This document shows, one piece after another, positions 10,611-21,178 of a stretch of 64,000 nucleotides of DNA. The translations under genes were made by a program, and so were the position numbers. Source of the stretch: Immersiella caudata (Eukaryota > Ascomycota > Sordariomycetes > Sordariales > Lasiosphaeriaceae); NCBI GenBank assembly GCA_030512335.1, contig JAULSU010000004.1, forward strand, positions 1,984,001 to 2,048,000, read 5' to 3'. Numbering within the stretch: the first letter of the stretch is position 1; each line of letters starts with the position of its first letter. Under the pieces are notes generated by a model, which had not been told where the DNA came from, did not search any database, and saw only the letters and a program-made list of their open reading frames with translations.

Positions 10611-11098
10611 GGTGGTGGATGCACGCGAGGCTGAGAGGAATGGAGCACAAGTGTGTTGGTGAGAGGGAGGAGTCTCAGGTTTAGGGGAGAACCGGAGTCG
10701 CTACCCGTGGAGGTCTCCTGTTCTTAAATATTTGACTTCGGGGAATGCGTGGCGCCTTTTGAGCTGCATATGCGTGCGAATCGCGGCTGTCTCACTTCAG
10801 CTTGGCTTCTCGACGCCACCACTGAAAAGGACTGGACAACAAGGTGCCCAAGAGAGATTGCAGAGTAAAACCACCTTTCCCAAAAAGGAATTGATATACA
10901 CGCACTAGTCATCCTCGTTGACGTGCAGGCGGCGGCAGCTGGGGCACTGTTAGAGTGTGTGCAGGTGATGGCGCAGGACAACTGGCTGAAACGCCGTGTG
11001 ATGAAACGGTTGACTACAGGCTTTCCCCGCGGAGATCCATTCCATCTGCATCTGAGATATTCCATCGTGTTCAAGTCGTATCTCACTGTCGTAAAGAA
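10611..11098. other. intergenic between FG-GAP gene and second HET gene
   Basis: About 490 bp holding the promoter side of the FG-GAP gene and the 3' side of the HET gene at 11099-13278. No gene seen. Confidence 0.5.
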
Positions 11099-13278
11099 TC
11101 ATAACAAAAACACCGGCTTGATCGCACTATTGCCAGGAGAGGCGACTCCATCCATGACCCCATGAAGATACACATCCCCAACGAGAGTGTAACTTTCCCG
11201 ATGCGTAACGTTGCAGTATTCCTCGTTGATGGTTAGACGTTTCTGTCCCGGACCAGCCGGGATGTAGGTTTGCTCCATCTTGCCGCGCACGAGCGTGTCG
11301 ACGAACGTCTCCTCACATGTAGGTTTGTTGACGGTGGGTCGAAAGACGAATGGCACTCGGCTGGCTGCCACGATATGGATGACGTCCCCGGGCGCGATGT
11401 CAGGAGGTCCTAGTCCCATGTACCCATCCTTGGTGATGAAGAACCTCCGCCCACTGGCAGTGTACTCCATGGCGTAGTGAAAGGCATTTTTCCTCTCCAC
11501 CTCTGGGTCGTCGGCAATCATGGATTCCCAAGAGCTCCCTGTTTCTTGCCAGTAACCCCCTATGATGGAGGTCAACCTTCGACGGCTTGTATCCGCAGTG
11601 CGCCAGCGGGCGTAACCCGAAGCCAACGAGATCTTAGCACGGCGATGGCCTGCCTTGCCGCGGCGGGAATCCCAGATGTATTCGGAGTCGCCACACAAGG
11701 TCCGCCAAAATGCTTCACCAACTGTGCCTCCGCCACGATAGCGGGCTGGTTTTCCACCCAGCTTCTCGAGGAACACTTCCCAGTAGTCGACGATCTCGCG
11801 CCACTGGCTTGTGTCTCCTTGATCAGCCTGCTTCGGCGGGAGTATTGCTGCAGCCACGTCGCTCAGTTCGTCCAAGGCGAAGCCATGAAGCTCGAGGAGA
11901 GTCCCACCGTGGGTGCGTACAGGCTTTGGGGGAAGGTATCGGGAAGCGTTGTAGAGAGTTACGGCGAGGCCTACGCGGGAGTTTTCGCTGATCCCGGGGG
12001 AGAAGCTCCTGTCGGAGGAATTTGTCAGTGATGAACATCGACGGGAACTAGCTCAAATATGAACACATACCAGTCCGTCACCCACGATGTGTTTGGGTTC
12101 CCAGGGGTCCCGATGAGCGCCTCGAGGGACTGTGTGAGCTTGATCGCTGCGACTGCGGTCTTGTGGAAGGCTTGTTGGGGATCCAGCCCGTAGTCAGGTA
12201 TGATCCGTTCTTGCCCCTCCCAGGATTGCACGATTCCAAGCAGCGCGTATACCTTGTCGCGGGGATCAGTGGTCTGTCGAGCCCTAAACCGACGAAGGAG
12301 AGTGAGGAGCGTGACGAGTCTCCCTCTGTCGTTCCAGGCAGACCGGACTCCCTCCATTTCGCCGACGGTGGACGAGAAGCGAGATAAAGAACGGATATAG
12401 GGATAAGCGGACTCGATGCTGTTAGCGAGCTTTTTGCTGCTATAAGCGATCGCGGCACCGGCGAACATGTCCCAAGGCGCAGAGAGGTCGCCGTAATAGA
12501 CCACTGCTTTCGTTGCCACGATGGTTTCCTGTAGAACCCAGGTCCGCGTCCACCAAGACTGCTCCATGATGGCATCAAGACCGTTGAGGATAGTGATTGA
12601 CTGTCCAATGTGTCGCAAGTGAATGATGTGGGCTGCCTCGACCCCAACGGAGAGCAGCCAGAGTATGCAGAATGCGCCGAATATGTCGCGGTATCGGATA
12701 TCCATGGTGTCTTGGTGTGATTTCTGGCGTACAACAAAGGCCTCCCAGAGAGCCTTGTCCTGTTCGATATCTTTGCCTTGCCAGTCGACGTATGGCGGGG
12801 CCTCAGGGGTGAGCTCCGGGAGGACATCTCCACCCATCATGTCGTTTTCCTGCGCAGCGCCGAGCCAAATCGAAACTTCCTCACTCCGTTCGTAGATATC
12901 TCGCATCATTTGAACCTGGTGAGTGCGCTCATTGTCGTCTTTTTGGTTGATGCAAATGGCGTCGACCCAAACGTGCACCGGTCGCGATGCGTGTCGCAGT
13001 CGCCTCAGCGCCCCATGGAGGTTCCAGCTGATGCTGAGCTCGACGCCATTGCATCGAAGGAGGGCGTTGTTGTGATTGATGCCATTGTCCCAGGCGTAGG
13101 ACAGTGCTTTGTACGGTGGGGGGTCGTCGAGGTGGTACTCGGCGAGCGAAGCTGAAATATTGTGGAGCCACCAGGGGCCCGGGTTCAGGCGGAGAAGCCG
13201 GAAGGTCCTGGCGCCCAGGGAAAGATCGAGTTCGCCGTAGAGGATTAGACTGTGGCGGGAACTGAGACTTCGGGACAT
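11099..13278 (-). CDS. HET-domain protein
   Basis: Two exons (13278-12071 and 12008-11099) with a 62-nt GTATGT..ACAG intron give 705 residues. Joining at DWSFSPGIS restores the typical post-HET phrase. Signature motifs: YKALSYAWD, VHVWVDAICINQKDDNERTHQVQMMRDIYERSEEV split over two lines here, WWTRTWVLQETIVA and DPRDKVYALLGIV. The C-terminal third ends with a conserved het-6 type tail (DVIHIVAASRVPFVFRP and VGDVYLHGVMDG). It belongs to the het-6/HET family whose members induce incompatibility cell death. It shares orientation with the two genes downstream but belongs to a different HET subfamily from the protein at 6871-9030, which has the SYCWG and RGWTFQE forms. Confidence 0.9.
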
Positions 13279-13790
13279 TGGATATGAATCTCAAGGAGTA
13301 AAGGTGGCATTAGGATAACGTTGGCGCATTTCGATCGGTCTCACATGTGGATGTTTCTTGACCTGAGGCCCCCATGCAGCGAGCCCCACTGTCGTGTCTG
13401 AGAATTAGGCATCCAGCAGCCCCTCTTCACGTGACGGGCTAACCCGAACTACGGCGGACGTACGTCATCCAACCTGGAATATCTTCCAGGACAAATCTTT
13501 GCTCGGACAATCTCCGCAAGACAACATGTACTCAGCGACTCTTCCAAGAACAATGTTGGTGTTGCCACACTCTACCCTTCAACGCTGCCAAAAATTCCCT
13601 TTGTTCGGTTCCAACCCGCGCTTTGCGAACACAGTCCATTGAATGCTTTTCCAAACGATCCACATCGCGCATCGCACAATCCCATTCAGGAATACAACTT
13701 CTGAAGCCATGCAGCAAGCAGTCTTCAACAAGCCAACCACGGAGAAACAGAGGCTCGGTCCTTCAACTGCGTCAATGTCAACCCCGAGCT
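13279..13790. other. intergenic
   Basis: Promoter side of the HET gene and 3' side of the Rossmann-fold gene. No coding or RNA feature recognised. Confidence 0.5.
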
Positions 13791-14878
13791 TCACAGACCC
13801 TGCAGACTCGCCGCAACCGCATCATCCAGTCTTGGAAGCCCCTTTGCCATGTCAATTCCAAGATACCTCTGCGCCCTCGATGGCCTGACTCTCATCGCAG
13901 TCCCAAATCCTTCCGCAATGTGCCGACTCCACAACGCTTCGATGCCTCCTAGATTTCCAATCACCAGAGCCGTCAGGTCTTCCTGCGACACTTCTTTGAT
14001 CCCCTCATTTCGCAGCAGTTTGTTCCCGCCACACCTCTTCAGCGACGGGAGCAAGTAACCCTCGACAAACTCCCGGAAGCTCAACTCGAGCGACGAGGCG
14101 AAGTAATACGCCTTCGGTCCCCAAACTTCGTCCCTGACTTGCCCGCCATCGATGATGCGCAGTGCATCTGAGACAAGAGCCACATAGATCTCCGCGAGCA
14201 CTTGGTTGTCCACAAACGCCGTAACATTTTTCCCTTCGCCTGAAACGAAACCGCCGCCGATATCGCGCACTGCACGGAGCAGGTACGGAAGAATGATGGG
14301 CGCCGTGCGCGTGCGACTCGGAGAGCGGCCTAGCACGAAGCTTGGGGAGACAATTGCCGTGCGCAAAGTCTGGGATGCAGCTGCGAAGAGTTGGATGTCG
14401 TTCGACGCGTGAGTGGTCGAGGTCGGGAACGAGTCCAAGTCCGTAATGTCGTCCCAGACTCGGCCGGGATTGAAGCCGTCGGGTGCATCCCAGACTCGAG
14501 CCGCGCCGGACGTCTGGATGAAGAACTTTGGGGCCGACGAAGACGAGAGACCAACCAGCAACGACGCCACTCCCTTGGCGTGGGGAACGTCAGGCGCGCA
14601 GTCTGTTGCAAAATCATCAGCGGACAGCAATCTGAAGAACTGAGATGGCACTCACTGATCACGATATCAGACTCGGACGCCTTTTGCTCCAGTAAGGCAA
14701 GATCATCAAGACCACCTTGTTCTGTGCTGATATTCGTTGAGAAGTACTCTTTGATGACACTGCTGTCCTTCTCCGATCGAACAAGAGCCTCGACCACGAG
14801 TTGAGGGTGTGCGGCAACAAGAGCTTCGAGAACTGCGGCTCCAATGTTGCCGGTCGCACCAATGCTGTACGGACCCAT
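13791..14878 (-). CDS. NmrA-like NAD(P)-binding Rossmann-fold protein
   Basis: Exons 14878-14656 and 14602-13791, with a 53-nt GTGAGT..ACAG intron, give 344 residues. The start SIGATGNIGAAVLEALVAA is a classic NAD(P)-binding glycine motif near residue 7. After the splice the text reads INCAPDVPHAKGVASLL, and later FFIQTSGAARVWD, both usual for fungal NmrA-like/atypical SDR sugar epimerase homologues; the active-site YxxxK is not evident, so a redox-sensing or regulatory role is as likely as catalysis. A run of 21 C lies 30 bp upstream of the start (14908-14928), unusual for a promoter and a possible sequencing weak point. Confidence 0.8.
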
Positions 14879-14907
14879 TGTCAGCCATCACCACTTCGCG
14901 ATGAGAT

Positions 14908-14928
14908 CCCCCCCCCCCCCCCCCCCCC
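14908..14928. repeat. 21-base C homopolymer
   Basis: Uninterrupted run of 21 C, 30 bp upstream of the ATG at 14878. Length is probably unreliable in any assembly. Confidence 0.9.
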
Positions 14929-15542
14929 AACTCACAACAGAACTCGAGGAGCCATAATCAGGAATATCGGAGCAGTCTAGAAACTAGCAGCACAAAAATT
15001 TGGGGCAAACAACAAATACGTGGTTTCGGGAACGGGGCAACTCGAGGCCGGCAGCGGCGAGCTGTTCTTGAAATCTATATCTATCAAGAAGGACCTGCCG
15101 TACAACAGCGAGCACGGACAGGGTGTCGTCACATCCCTTATTCAACATTCAGTCAGCGCGCACATTCAGCAACCACCCACATGCCAAGTTTCTCGAGACG
15201 CACGAGTCCGATAGACATCGCTTCCAAAAGAGCCAGGCTGGGTTACATTGCATGTGTCTCGGCTGGATTTCTTGCCCGTCCCACCATCATCTTGACTGTC
15301 TTGGACGGACTCGGAAAGATCTGCACTGACGTTTGATGCTGGCGCATGCGGGCTGCTCTATCGCTTCCAAATTCGGTATTTGGCGGGTCTGCGCTGCAAC
15401 CTCAGGATTCCCTGGAAGAAGTTTATCACATCCGCATTGCCGCGCCAGTCCCCAGCCGGCTTCAATGACGATAAGGCGCCCCTCCTGAGAGCAACTAGCG
15501 TTTGGATGCGGGTTGTGGTTATGTCAGCAACTTGGGCGTCGA
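14929..15542. other. intergenic
   Basis: No feature recognised between the Rossmann-fold gene promoter and the decayed rhodopsin-domain gene. Confidence 0.4.
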
Positions 15543-16775
15543 TCATGTCTGCTTGCTTGTCGGCGCATGTGTGGCCATTTCGATGTCTTCGGTTCTCCAA
15601 TTCTCCCCGGCTTGACCACGGTATTCATGAGAGTCGGATCCATCGTACTCGACAGACCTGCCGTGTTTGATGATCCCACTCTGCCCATTTGCGTCAGGCG
15701 AGATACTCGTCTCGCTCCCATCGTCTGGCTTCAGGACCGTCACAACAGCGCTACTCGTGCCCTTGCCGCCGTGGAAAATACTGTGCTGGCTGGATTTGAC
15801 GTACTGACTCGACTTTCCACCCGCGCCAGGAGTTCCGTATGACCCATACCGCCGTACGATATCTCACAGAAGGATTCGCAGGACGGGGATCGAGGAAGCC
15901 ACGATCGCAGCATTCGGCTCTGCATGGATCCATTTGCTGAATCTTGCAAGACGGTACGAAACTGCGGATCGGGTGTATTAGCAACTTGGATACGATGGAG
16001 AACGAATCTCACTGGCAGCAATTCTTACAGGCTGTTCCCCACCGTCATTTCCAACCCGGATGCCTCAACCACCTTGGTGATCGAGACAGCACGGGCTCTG
16101 CCTTTCGAGGTGGTCAGCAAGGCAGCAGCGCTGGACAAGATGCTTCAGTACGTGCAGCAACTCAAGAGACATGGCAACCGCGACGCCTATTTTCTCGAAC
16201 CTCTTCATCTGAAGTTCGATGATGATCTAGATTGGCAGCAAGGCGAGAACGAAATCGGCAAAAGCCGATATTACTATGGAGGTTGCCAGCATATCCACCA
16301 CGGCCAGCAGAGACACGAGACTAGACGCACTCGACCCGATCCTGCTCATGTAGATTCCGCTGTCCGGTGAGCAACATGGCCCGAAGGTCCAAGGTGTCGG
16401 CGTCCCACGGTTCCCTCTCCGCGCAAGAACAGCGTGGACGAGCTTGGCCGCGTTCATAACGAATGCCACGACATGGATGACATGCCGCATCCAACCGGTG
16501 GCAATACGCAGCAGGGTCAACGCACACGACGTCTTGCTGAAAGCCAGAGCCAGCTTCATGAACGTGTCCGAGGCCAAGTTCATGGGGCTGATCTCTGGGC
16601 TGCCGAACAACGTCACCAAGTATCCCAGCTTGAAGATGCGAGTCTGTAACCCGACGGAGATGACCAGGAGAGCCCACCCAACCATGAGCAAAACATCGTC
16701 CCACCACAGCTTCCTGGCGTAGGAAAGCCGGCAATACACCCGCAGCCACAAGAAGGCTGTTGAGATGCTCGCCAT
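15543..16775 (-). pseudogene. decayed rhodopsin-domain (PTH11-type) integral membrane protein
   Basis: The frame from 16775 reads LWLRVYCRLSYARKLWWDDV, then several membrane helices and ends FADFVLALLPI at an in-frame TAG (16229-16227). The family normally continues directly after LP, and the same frame indeed continues after the stop with LQMKRFEKIGVAVAMSL, the expected loop and next helix. A further exon near 15967-15867 reads WIHAEPNAAIVASSIPVLR, the last helix, and then hits TGA at 15866-15864; the acidic tail follows in frame to 15543. So two nonsense codons interrupt an otherwise recognisable seven-helix protein. The first ATG is also preceded by stops, and another ATG at 16869 is in a different frame, so the N-terminus is damaged or missing. 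TGG or CAG to TAG and CGA to TGA would explain the stops; both are C:G to T:A changes. Confidence 0.7.
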
Positions 16776-17572
16776 GGGTTACTAAAGGATCTTGGGACGG
16801 CATCGGGAACATCAGCGCCAGGAGCGCAGTGTCCATCGTGGCCGGATCGAGCACGGTCAGGTCAGCCAACGGCTCCTCTTATCCTTTGTACAGCCACGTT
16901 CTGCGTCCTTTTTCTTCTTGTTTCACCTCCCTATATTGCGGCATTCGTCTGTCACCGCGACGGATGAAACCCCCAAACAGCTTTGTTTTGTAGCAAGCAA
17001 TCGGGACGCTCCCTCCCGCTGTCTCCTGTCCTGGCGTTACGCGGGATGTGGCCTCACAATCAGGGCGAGTCGCGGTGGGTGCTATCGGAAGGATTCCACA
17101 GCGAAGCGAGGCCGGTACCAACTAGTTCACGACCCTAAAATCAACACCATACATTTACCTTTCCTTCTTTGAAGCCAAGTGGTTACCGCCTTGGTCTGAG
17201 CCAGACAGAGTCAGGGGGTCACGGTTCTAAAAAAAAGAAAAAGAAAAAGAAAGAAGAAGAAAAAAAAAGAAAAAGAAAAAGAAAAGAAAAAAAAGAAACA
17301 AAACTGGTCTAGATTCGCAGAAGCCGTCGGCCTCGGTAAGCACAAGTTCCCCAATGACAGCATTGACACTATGCTCCGAATCGAATCATGTTTCTTGCTC
17401 CTACTGCTACCGCTGCTAGCATCATTACTACTTGACAATCACCACTACTACTATTACAACGACATCTAAAGCACCCCAACTCCCCCAAAGCTCGAAGTGA
17501 ATAAACTCTCTCATCATCATCGTCGTCGGCGCGCGTTCGGATCCGTGACATCGCTTCCGACTTGTTATCTTC
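16776..17572. other. intergenic with purine tract
   Basis: Contains an A/G-only tract at about 17228-17302 made of AAAAAG-type units, which reads as T/C on the other strand. It lies 3' of the peroxidase gene. No gene supported. Confidence 0.5.
17228..17302. repeat. polypurine A/G tract
   Basis: About 75 bases almost wholly A and G in irregular AAAAG and GAAGAAG units; low-complexity sequence able to form unusual DNA structure. Confidence 0.85.
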
Positions 17573-18973
17573 TTACATGAAACTCGTGGCGAGGAGGCCA
17601 ACCATGGCGGCTACCGCGTACAGGCTCGCCGAGAGGCAGCCAGCTCCGGCTGTGACGGGAACCGGCGCCTTGCTGGTAGGCGCTGCCCGAACTGGGCTTG
17701 TCACGTCGGTGTGACCATGGGCGTTGGCGTTGGCGTGGTGGTCGGCCTCGGCGGTGATGGTGCTGACCGGGGCCAGGGAAGTGGCGTGCGAGCCGTAAGG
17801 GCAGTTCGTCTTGTCGGGGGGGCACGAGGTAACGGTGTATGTGCGGGTTTGATAGACCACCGAGGTGCTGCTGCGATGCGACGGCGTCGACGACGGCTCC
17901 GGCTCGTCGGGCTCGGGCTTGTCCGCCGCCCTGGGCAGGACCTTGGAGCACTCCCGCAGCGCGTTGATCTTCTTGACGCCCATCAGGCTCATGCGGATGT
18001 ACTCTTTGGCGTAGGCCTCGTCCCACGCGCCTTTGGCCGCCGAGAACTGCTGGAAGACGGGGCCGGTGCGGGGCGACTGGGCGAGCGACACATCGCTGGG
18101 GAAGCGGAAGACGCCGGCCGAGGCGTTGGGTCGGAGGTGCTCGCTAAAGTACTCGGTATCCCACTTGCCGGGGGTGCGGTCCTGGGGCGGGGCCAAGGTG
18201 GTGGTAGCGGAGTGGTTGCGGGACGCCGTGTGGGCGCCGATGAGGGCGACAAGGCCGCCGGGACTGACCGTCTTGTTGGCGAAGAGGTCGATGAGCTGGT
18301 CCGCCGTGAAGAAGACGGGCGGCAGCAGCCCGACGGGCGCGGGCGTCTTGTCCTCGGGCCGACCGACAAACATGCGGATGCGCGGGCCGCCCGGACAGGC
18401 GAGCACGCCCACCTTGGCGCCGGCCTGGAGCAGGTCGGCCATGCTGATAACGCCGTAGGGGGCGTACTTTGCGTAAATGGCCTTCATCCGGGCTCCGACG
18501 CCCGTCATGGCCACGTTCTCGGGGCGCGTGAGCTCGTCCGAAAGCAGCAGGCTGCCGTCGGCGCCGCCCCACGGCGACGTCTTGTCCCACGCGGCGGCGT
18601 CGTGGAAGCCCATGCGGATGGCGCCGCGCGCAAAGTCGTTGCACGTGTCGGTGGCTTCGTCGTGCATCAAGCTGTACAGCTCGTCGGCAATGTGCTTCCA
18701 CACGCAGCACTCGTCCTGTCGGCACCGCGGCGAGTCGAGCGCCGGCGCGCGGTACCCTTCGCTGCTGCGGCCTTCGGTGTGCCCTAGCAGGATGGCCTTG
18801 ATCTCCTTGCCCACGTCCGAGAGTTCACTCGGAGGCAGCGTGGCCAAGTCGCCAAGGAGCTCCGTGGACCCGGAAAACTGGCGCCGCGACACAGCAACTT
18901 CGAGGTCCTTGAGGGACGGGAACGCTGCAGCCAAGCCAGCAAGCGAGGCAACCAGACACCGCACCACCCTCAT
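17573..18973 (-). CDS. secreted class II (lignin-peroxidase-type) haem peroxidase
   Basis: Single exon, 466 residues. The start MRVVRCLVASLAGLAAAFPS is a signal peptide. Distal site: GAIRMGFHDAAAW with Arg120 and His124; proximal haem ligand: ALIGAHTASRN with His248. Cysteines (CRQDECC, CND, CPGG) fit the disulfide pattern of fungal class II enzymes. DGSLLLSDE matches the distal calcium-site region. After residue 360 comes a Pro/Ser/Thr-rich stalk and a hydrophobic C-terminus (LYAVAAMVGLLATSFM), suggesting a GPI anchor and a wall or membrane location. It would oxidise phenolics with H2O2. Ascomycete members are about this length and are not true lignin peroxidases; the substrate is unknown. 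Confidence 0.88.
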   Translation of the reverse strand: MRVVRCLVASLAGLAAAFPSLKDLEVAVSRRQFSGSTELLGDLATLPPSELSDVGKEIKAILLGHTEGRSSEGYRAPALDSPRCRQDECCVWKHIADELYSLMHDEATDTCNDFARGAIRMGFHDAAAWDKTSPWGGADGSLLLSDELTRPENVAMTGVGARMKAIYAKYAPYGVISMADLLQAGAKVGVLACPGGPRIRMFVGRPEDKTPAPVGLLPPVFFTADQLIDLFANKTVSPGGLVALIGAHTASRNHSATTTLAPPQDRTPGKWDTEYFSEHLRPNASAGVFRFPSDVSLAQSPRTGPVFQQFSAAKGAWDEAYAKEYIRMSLMGVKKINALRECSKVLPRAADKPEPDEPEPSSTPSHRSSTSVVYQTRTYTVTSCPPDKTNCPYGSHATSLAPVSTITAEADHHANANAHGHTDVTSPVRAAPTSKAPVPVTAGAGCLSASLYAVAAMVGLLATSFM

Positions 18974-20494
18974 TGTGACCGATGCGTGGAGGTAGATGGC
19001 GAGTGGCTTGACGAAATAAATTGCCTAGGCGAGGAGAAATAAAATAAAAATAAAATAAAAATAAAAACCAAACAAAAACTCAAAACCGATGGGTGACAGA
19101 GATTGCACAAACGAGTGTCTGGTCGTTGAGATGAGGGCGACGAAGAGAGCAAACCAAGGCAAGCAGGTAGGGACATTGCCTTACATAGTTCCGTGCAAAT
19201 CTGTCGGCCATCCCCCCTTACCCCCCTGTGGCGTTTGCCTTGATGGTATCTCCATGGCCAGGGAAATTGCTGTTGACAACGTTCGGACGTCCCTGCCCTT
19301 CTGACGTTACGGACTGAGCTAAACCCCCTGTGCTAACAGCGCCTCAGCCCAGCAGTGGGTGTATCCCCCTCCCCCCCCCCCCGCGCGCCTGCCCATCCAC
19401 TCGTTACTTGCTCAACAAAATGTGGCGTTCGTGCTCAACTTTCGACGTGCTGCGGGCGGATGCGGCTGGGGTTGAGGGTGCGGGTGCATTATTATTGTTG
19501 CGTTGCGCCTGCAGGGCTACCGAGCAAGAAGCGAGTCCGGGTTAGGTACCAGTAAGCATTGCTTTTGCGCTAGTGGTTCAGGAACCCGCTTTTGGGGCTG
19601 ATGATCTGCGCGGGAAACTGCTCGTTGAGCGGTCCAGCCCGGCCCGACGCCCAACCAATCATGTCAAGCGCCAACGAGAATCCGAAGCATGCCACCCTCA
19701 AACCAGGAAAGCGAGCAAGCAGTGGTTTTTTTTTTTTTTTTTTTTTTTTTGGTACATTGACATACTCGTGTCATTCCCTCGCACAAAAAACTGTGATCGT
19801 TTCTTTACAAAAGTTTCAGCCACCTGCTGGTTAGCCTGGGGCTAGCCAATCGCGGGTGGTGAAATGAGCACCTTTTTTTTCCGCACCGCTTGGTCCAAAT
19901 GCGTGCGAGAAGAAAAGCGCGTGGGTTTGCGCAAGTATTTGGGGCGACGGGTTTCGGCTCCACGCCACACACTAGGGGCTCCGGACAGGGAACCTCTATT
20001 TGTCTTTGGATCACTCGCCGCCAGCTGGCTTGTGCCAACAAACACAATCCTCATGGGTCGCCCGGACGTGTGGCCCGTCTCAATACATTATTTTTTTTAA
20101 ATTTTTTTAACTTCTCGGGCCTTTACCCGTTTGGACAAGACGATTAACGGCACATTGGGGAGCCAAGTTTCACGGTAACGCTCTTTCGCTCACCAAGGTG
20201 TCACTTGTGCGATGCAGTGTCTTCTCCAGTGTTTCGTTCACGCTTATTGTAAATCGCCAAGTTGGCATGAGGCTCTTCCCTCGTCCAAGATTCCTGGTTT
20301 TGAAGTGCTACGTAGGTAGGTAGATGATAAACAACGCCCATGCAACTCCCCCCATCCCCCACAAAAAAACACAACCCAAAATTGAAAATAAAATAAAATA
20401 AAGAGGCAACAGATCAAAAACCTCAACTTCCCTGCCACTGTACCCACTTGGATCCAAAAAACCACCATTTGATGGCACCAAAGAGCGTCTTCGC
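18974..20494. other. intergenic with homopolymers
   Basis: Promoter side of the peroxidase gene. Holds a 12-C run near 19370, a 25-T run at 19726-19750 and A/T-rich AAAATAAAA units at 19040-19070 and 20385-20402. No coding region supported. Confidence 0.5.
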
Positions 20495-21178
20495 TCAGCA
20501 GTGTTGGACACTCTTGTCGGTCGCCGGGGACACGGTTCCCACCAAAAAGGTCCCCATCCAGAGGCCAGCAATAGCAGAGAAGAAATAACCAATGTTCATG
20601 GTCATGACAACGAGCATCCTAGGTACCCGCAGAGATTAGCAGTAGTTATTATTTTATGTCAGCACCCTAGTTCGTACTCACAGGATATATCCCAAGGTGG
20701 CGAGCAAGATCTCGTACGAAGCCATAGCCGCCCTTTGCAGCAGAGAGGTCGATCTCCAGGCTCCCAGCCACCTCCCCGCTTCAGTGCGGATTCCAAGAGA
20801 TCCGGGAGGCGGCGCGTCCGTCGCGTCCGTCGCCGAGTTGAGGGCTTTGGCAGCGGCCTTCTCGTCGTCCTCGAGCAGAGGCTGCCCTTCATGCAGTCGA
20901 CGGCTTGTCCAAACGGTGCGCTGAAGAACCGCCTTGAGCTGGAGCAGGACGCACGCCAGGATGCCGAGAAGAACGATGAGAATGCAAGCGCCTGCGTACT
21001 GGCCTGCCGTGGTGGGCTGCGCGCCATGAAAGAGCAGCGGGGTGGTCATGGACTGGAAGAAGGTCATGGCCATGCTGGACGAGCCCATCGGCATGGAATC
21101 CGAAGCGCTGCTCGCTCCCTCGTCATCGCCGCCGTGGTGGTGCATGCCGGGCATGTCGTCGTGGTTCATGTGCTCCAT
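20495..21178 (-). CDS. Ctr-type copper transporter
   Basis: Exons 21178-20682 and 20618-20495, with a 63-nt GTGAGT..CTAG intron, give 206 residues. The N-terminus is Met- and His-rich (MEHMNHDDMPGMHHHGG, then MPMGSSSMAM), the copper-gathering Mets motif. TM1 is AGACILIVLLGILACVLL; an acidic cytosolic loop follows; the second exon supplies MLVVMTMNIGYFFSAIAGLWMG, holding the MxxxM of TM2 and the GxxxG-type packing motif of TM3, and ends in VQHC, a copper-handing Cys/His tail. This is a complete high-affinity Cu(I) channel of plasma or vacuolar membrane. A peroxidase gene lies next door, but that enzyme uses haem, so no functional link is implied. Confidence 0.92.

Noticed and set aside
17711..18787. 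358-codon plus-strand frame opposite the peroxidase
   Set aside because: Long only because of high GC; Gly/Arg-rich text, no domain; the opposite strand has all peroxidase residues.
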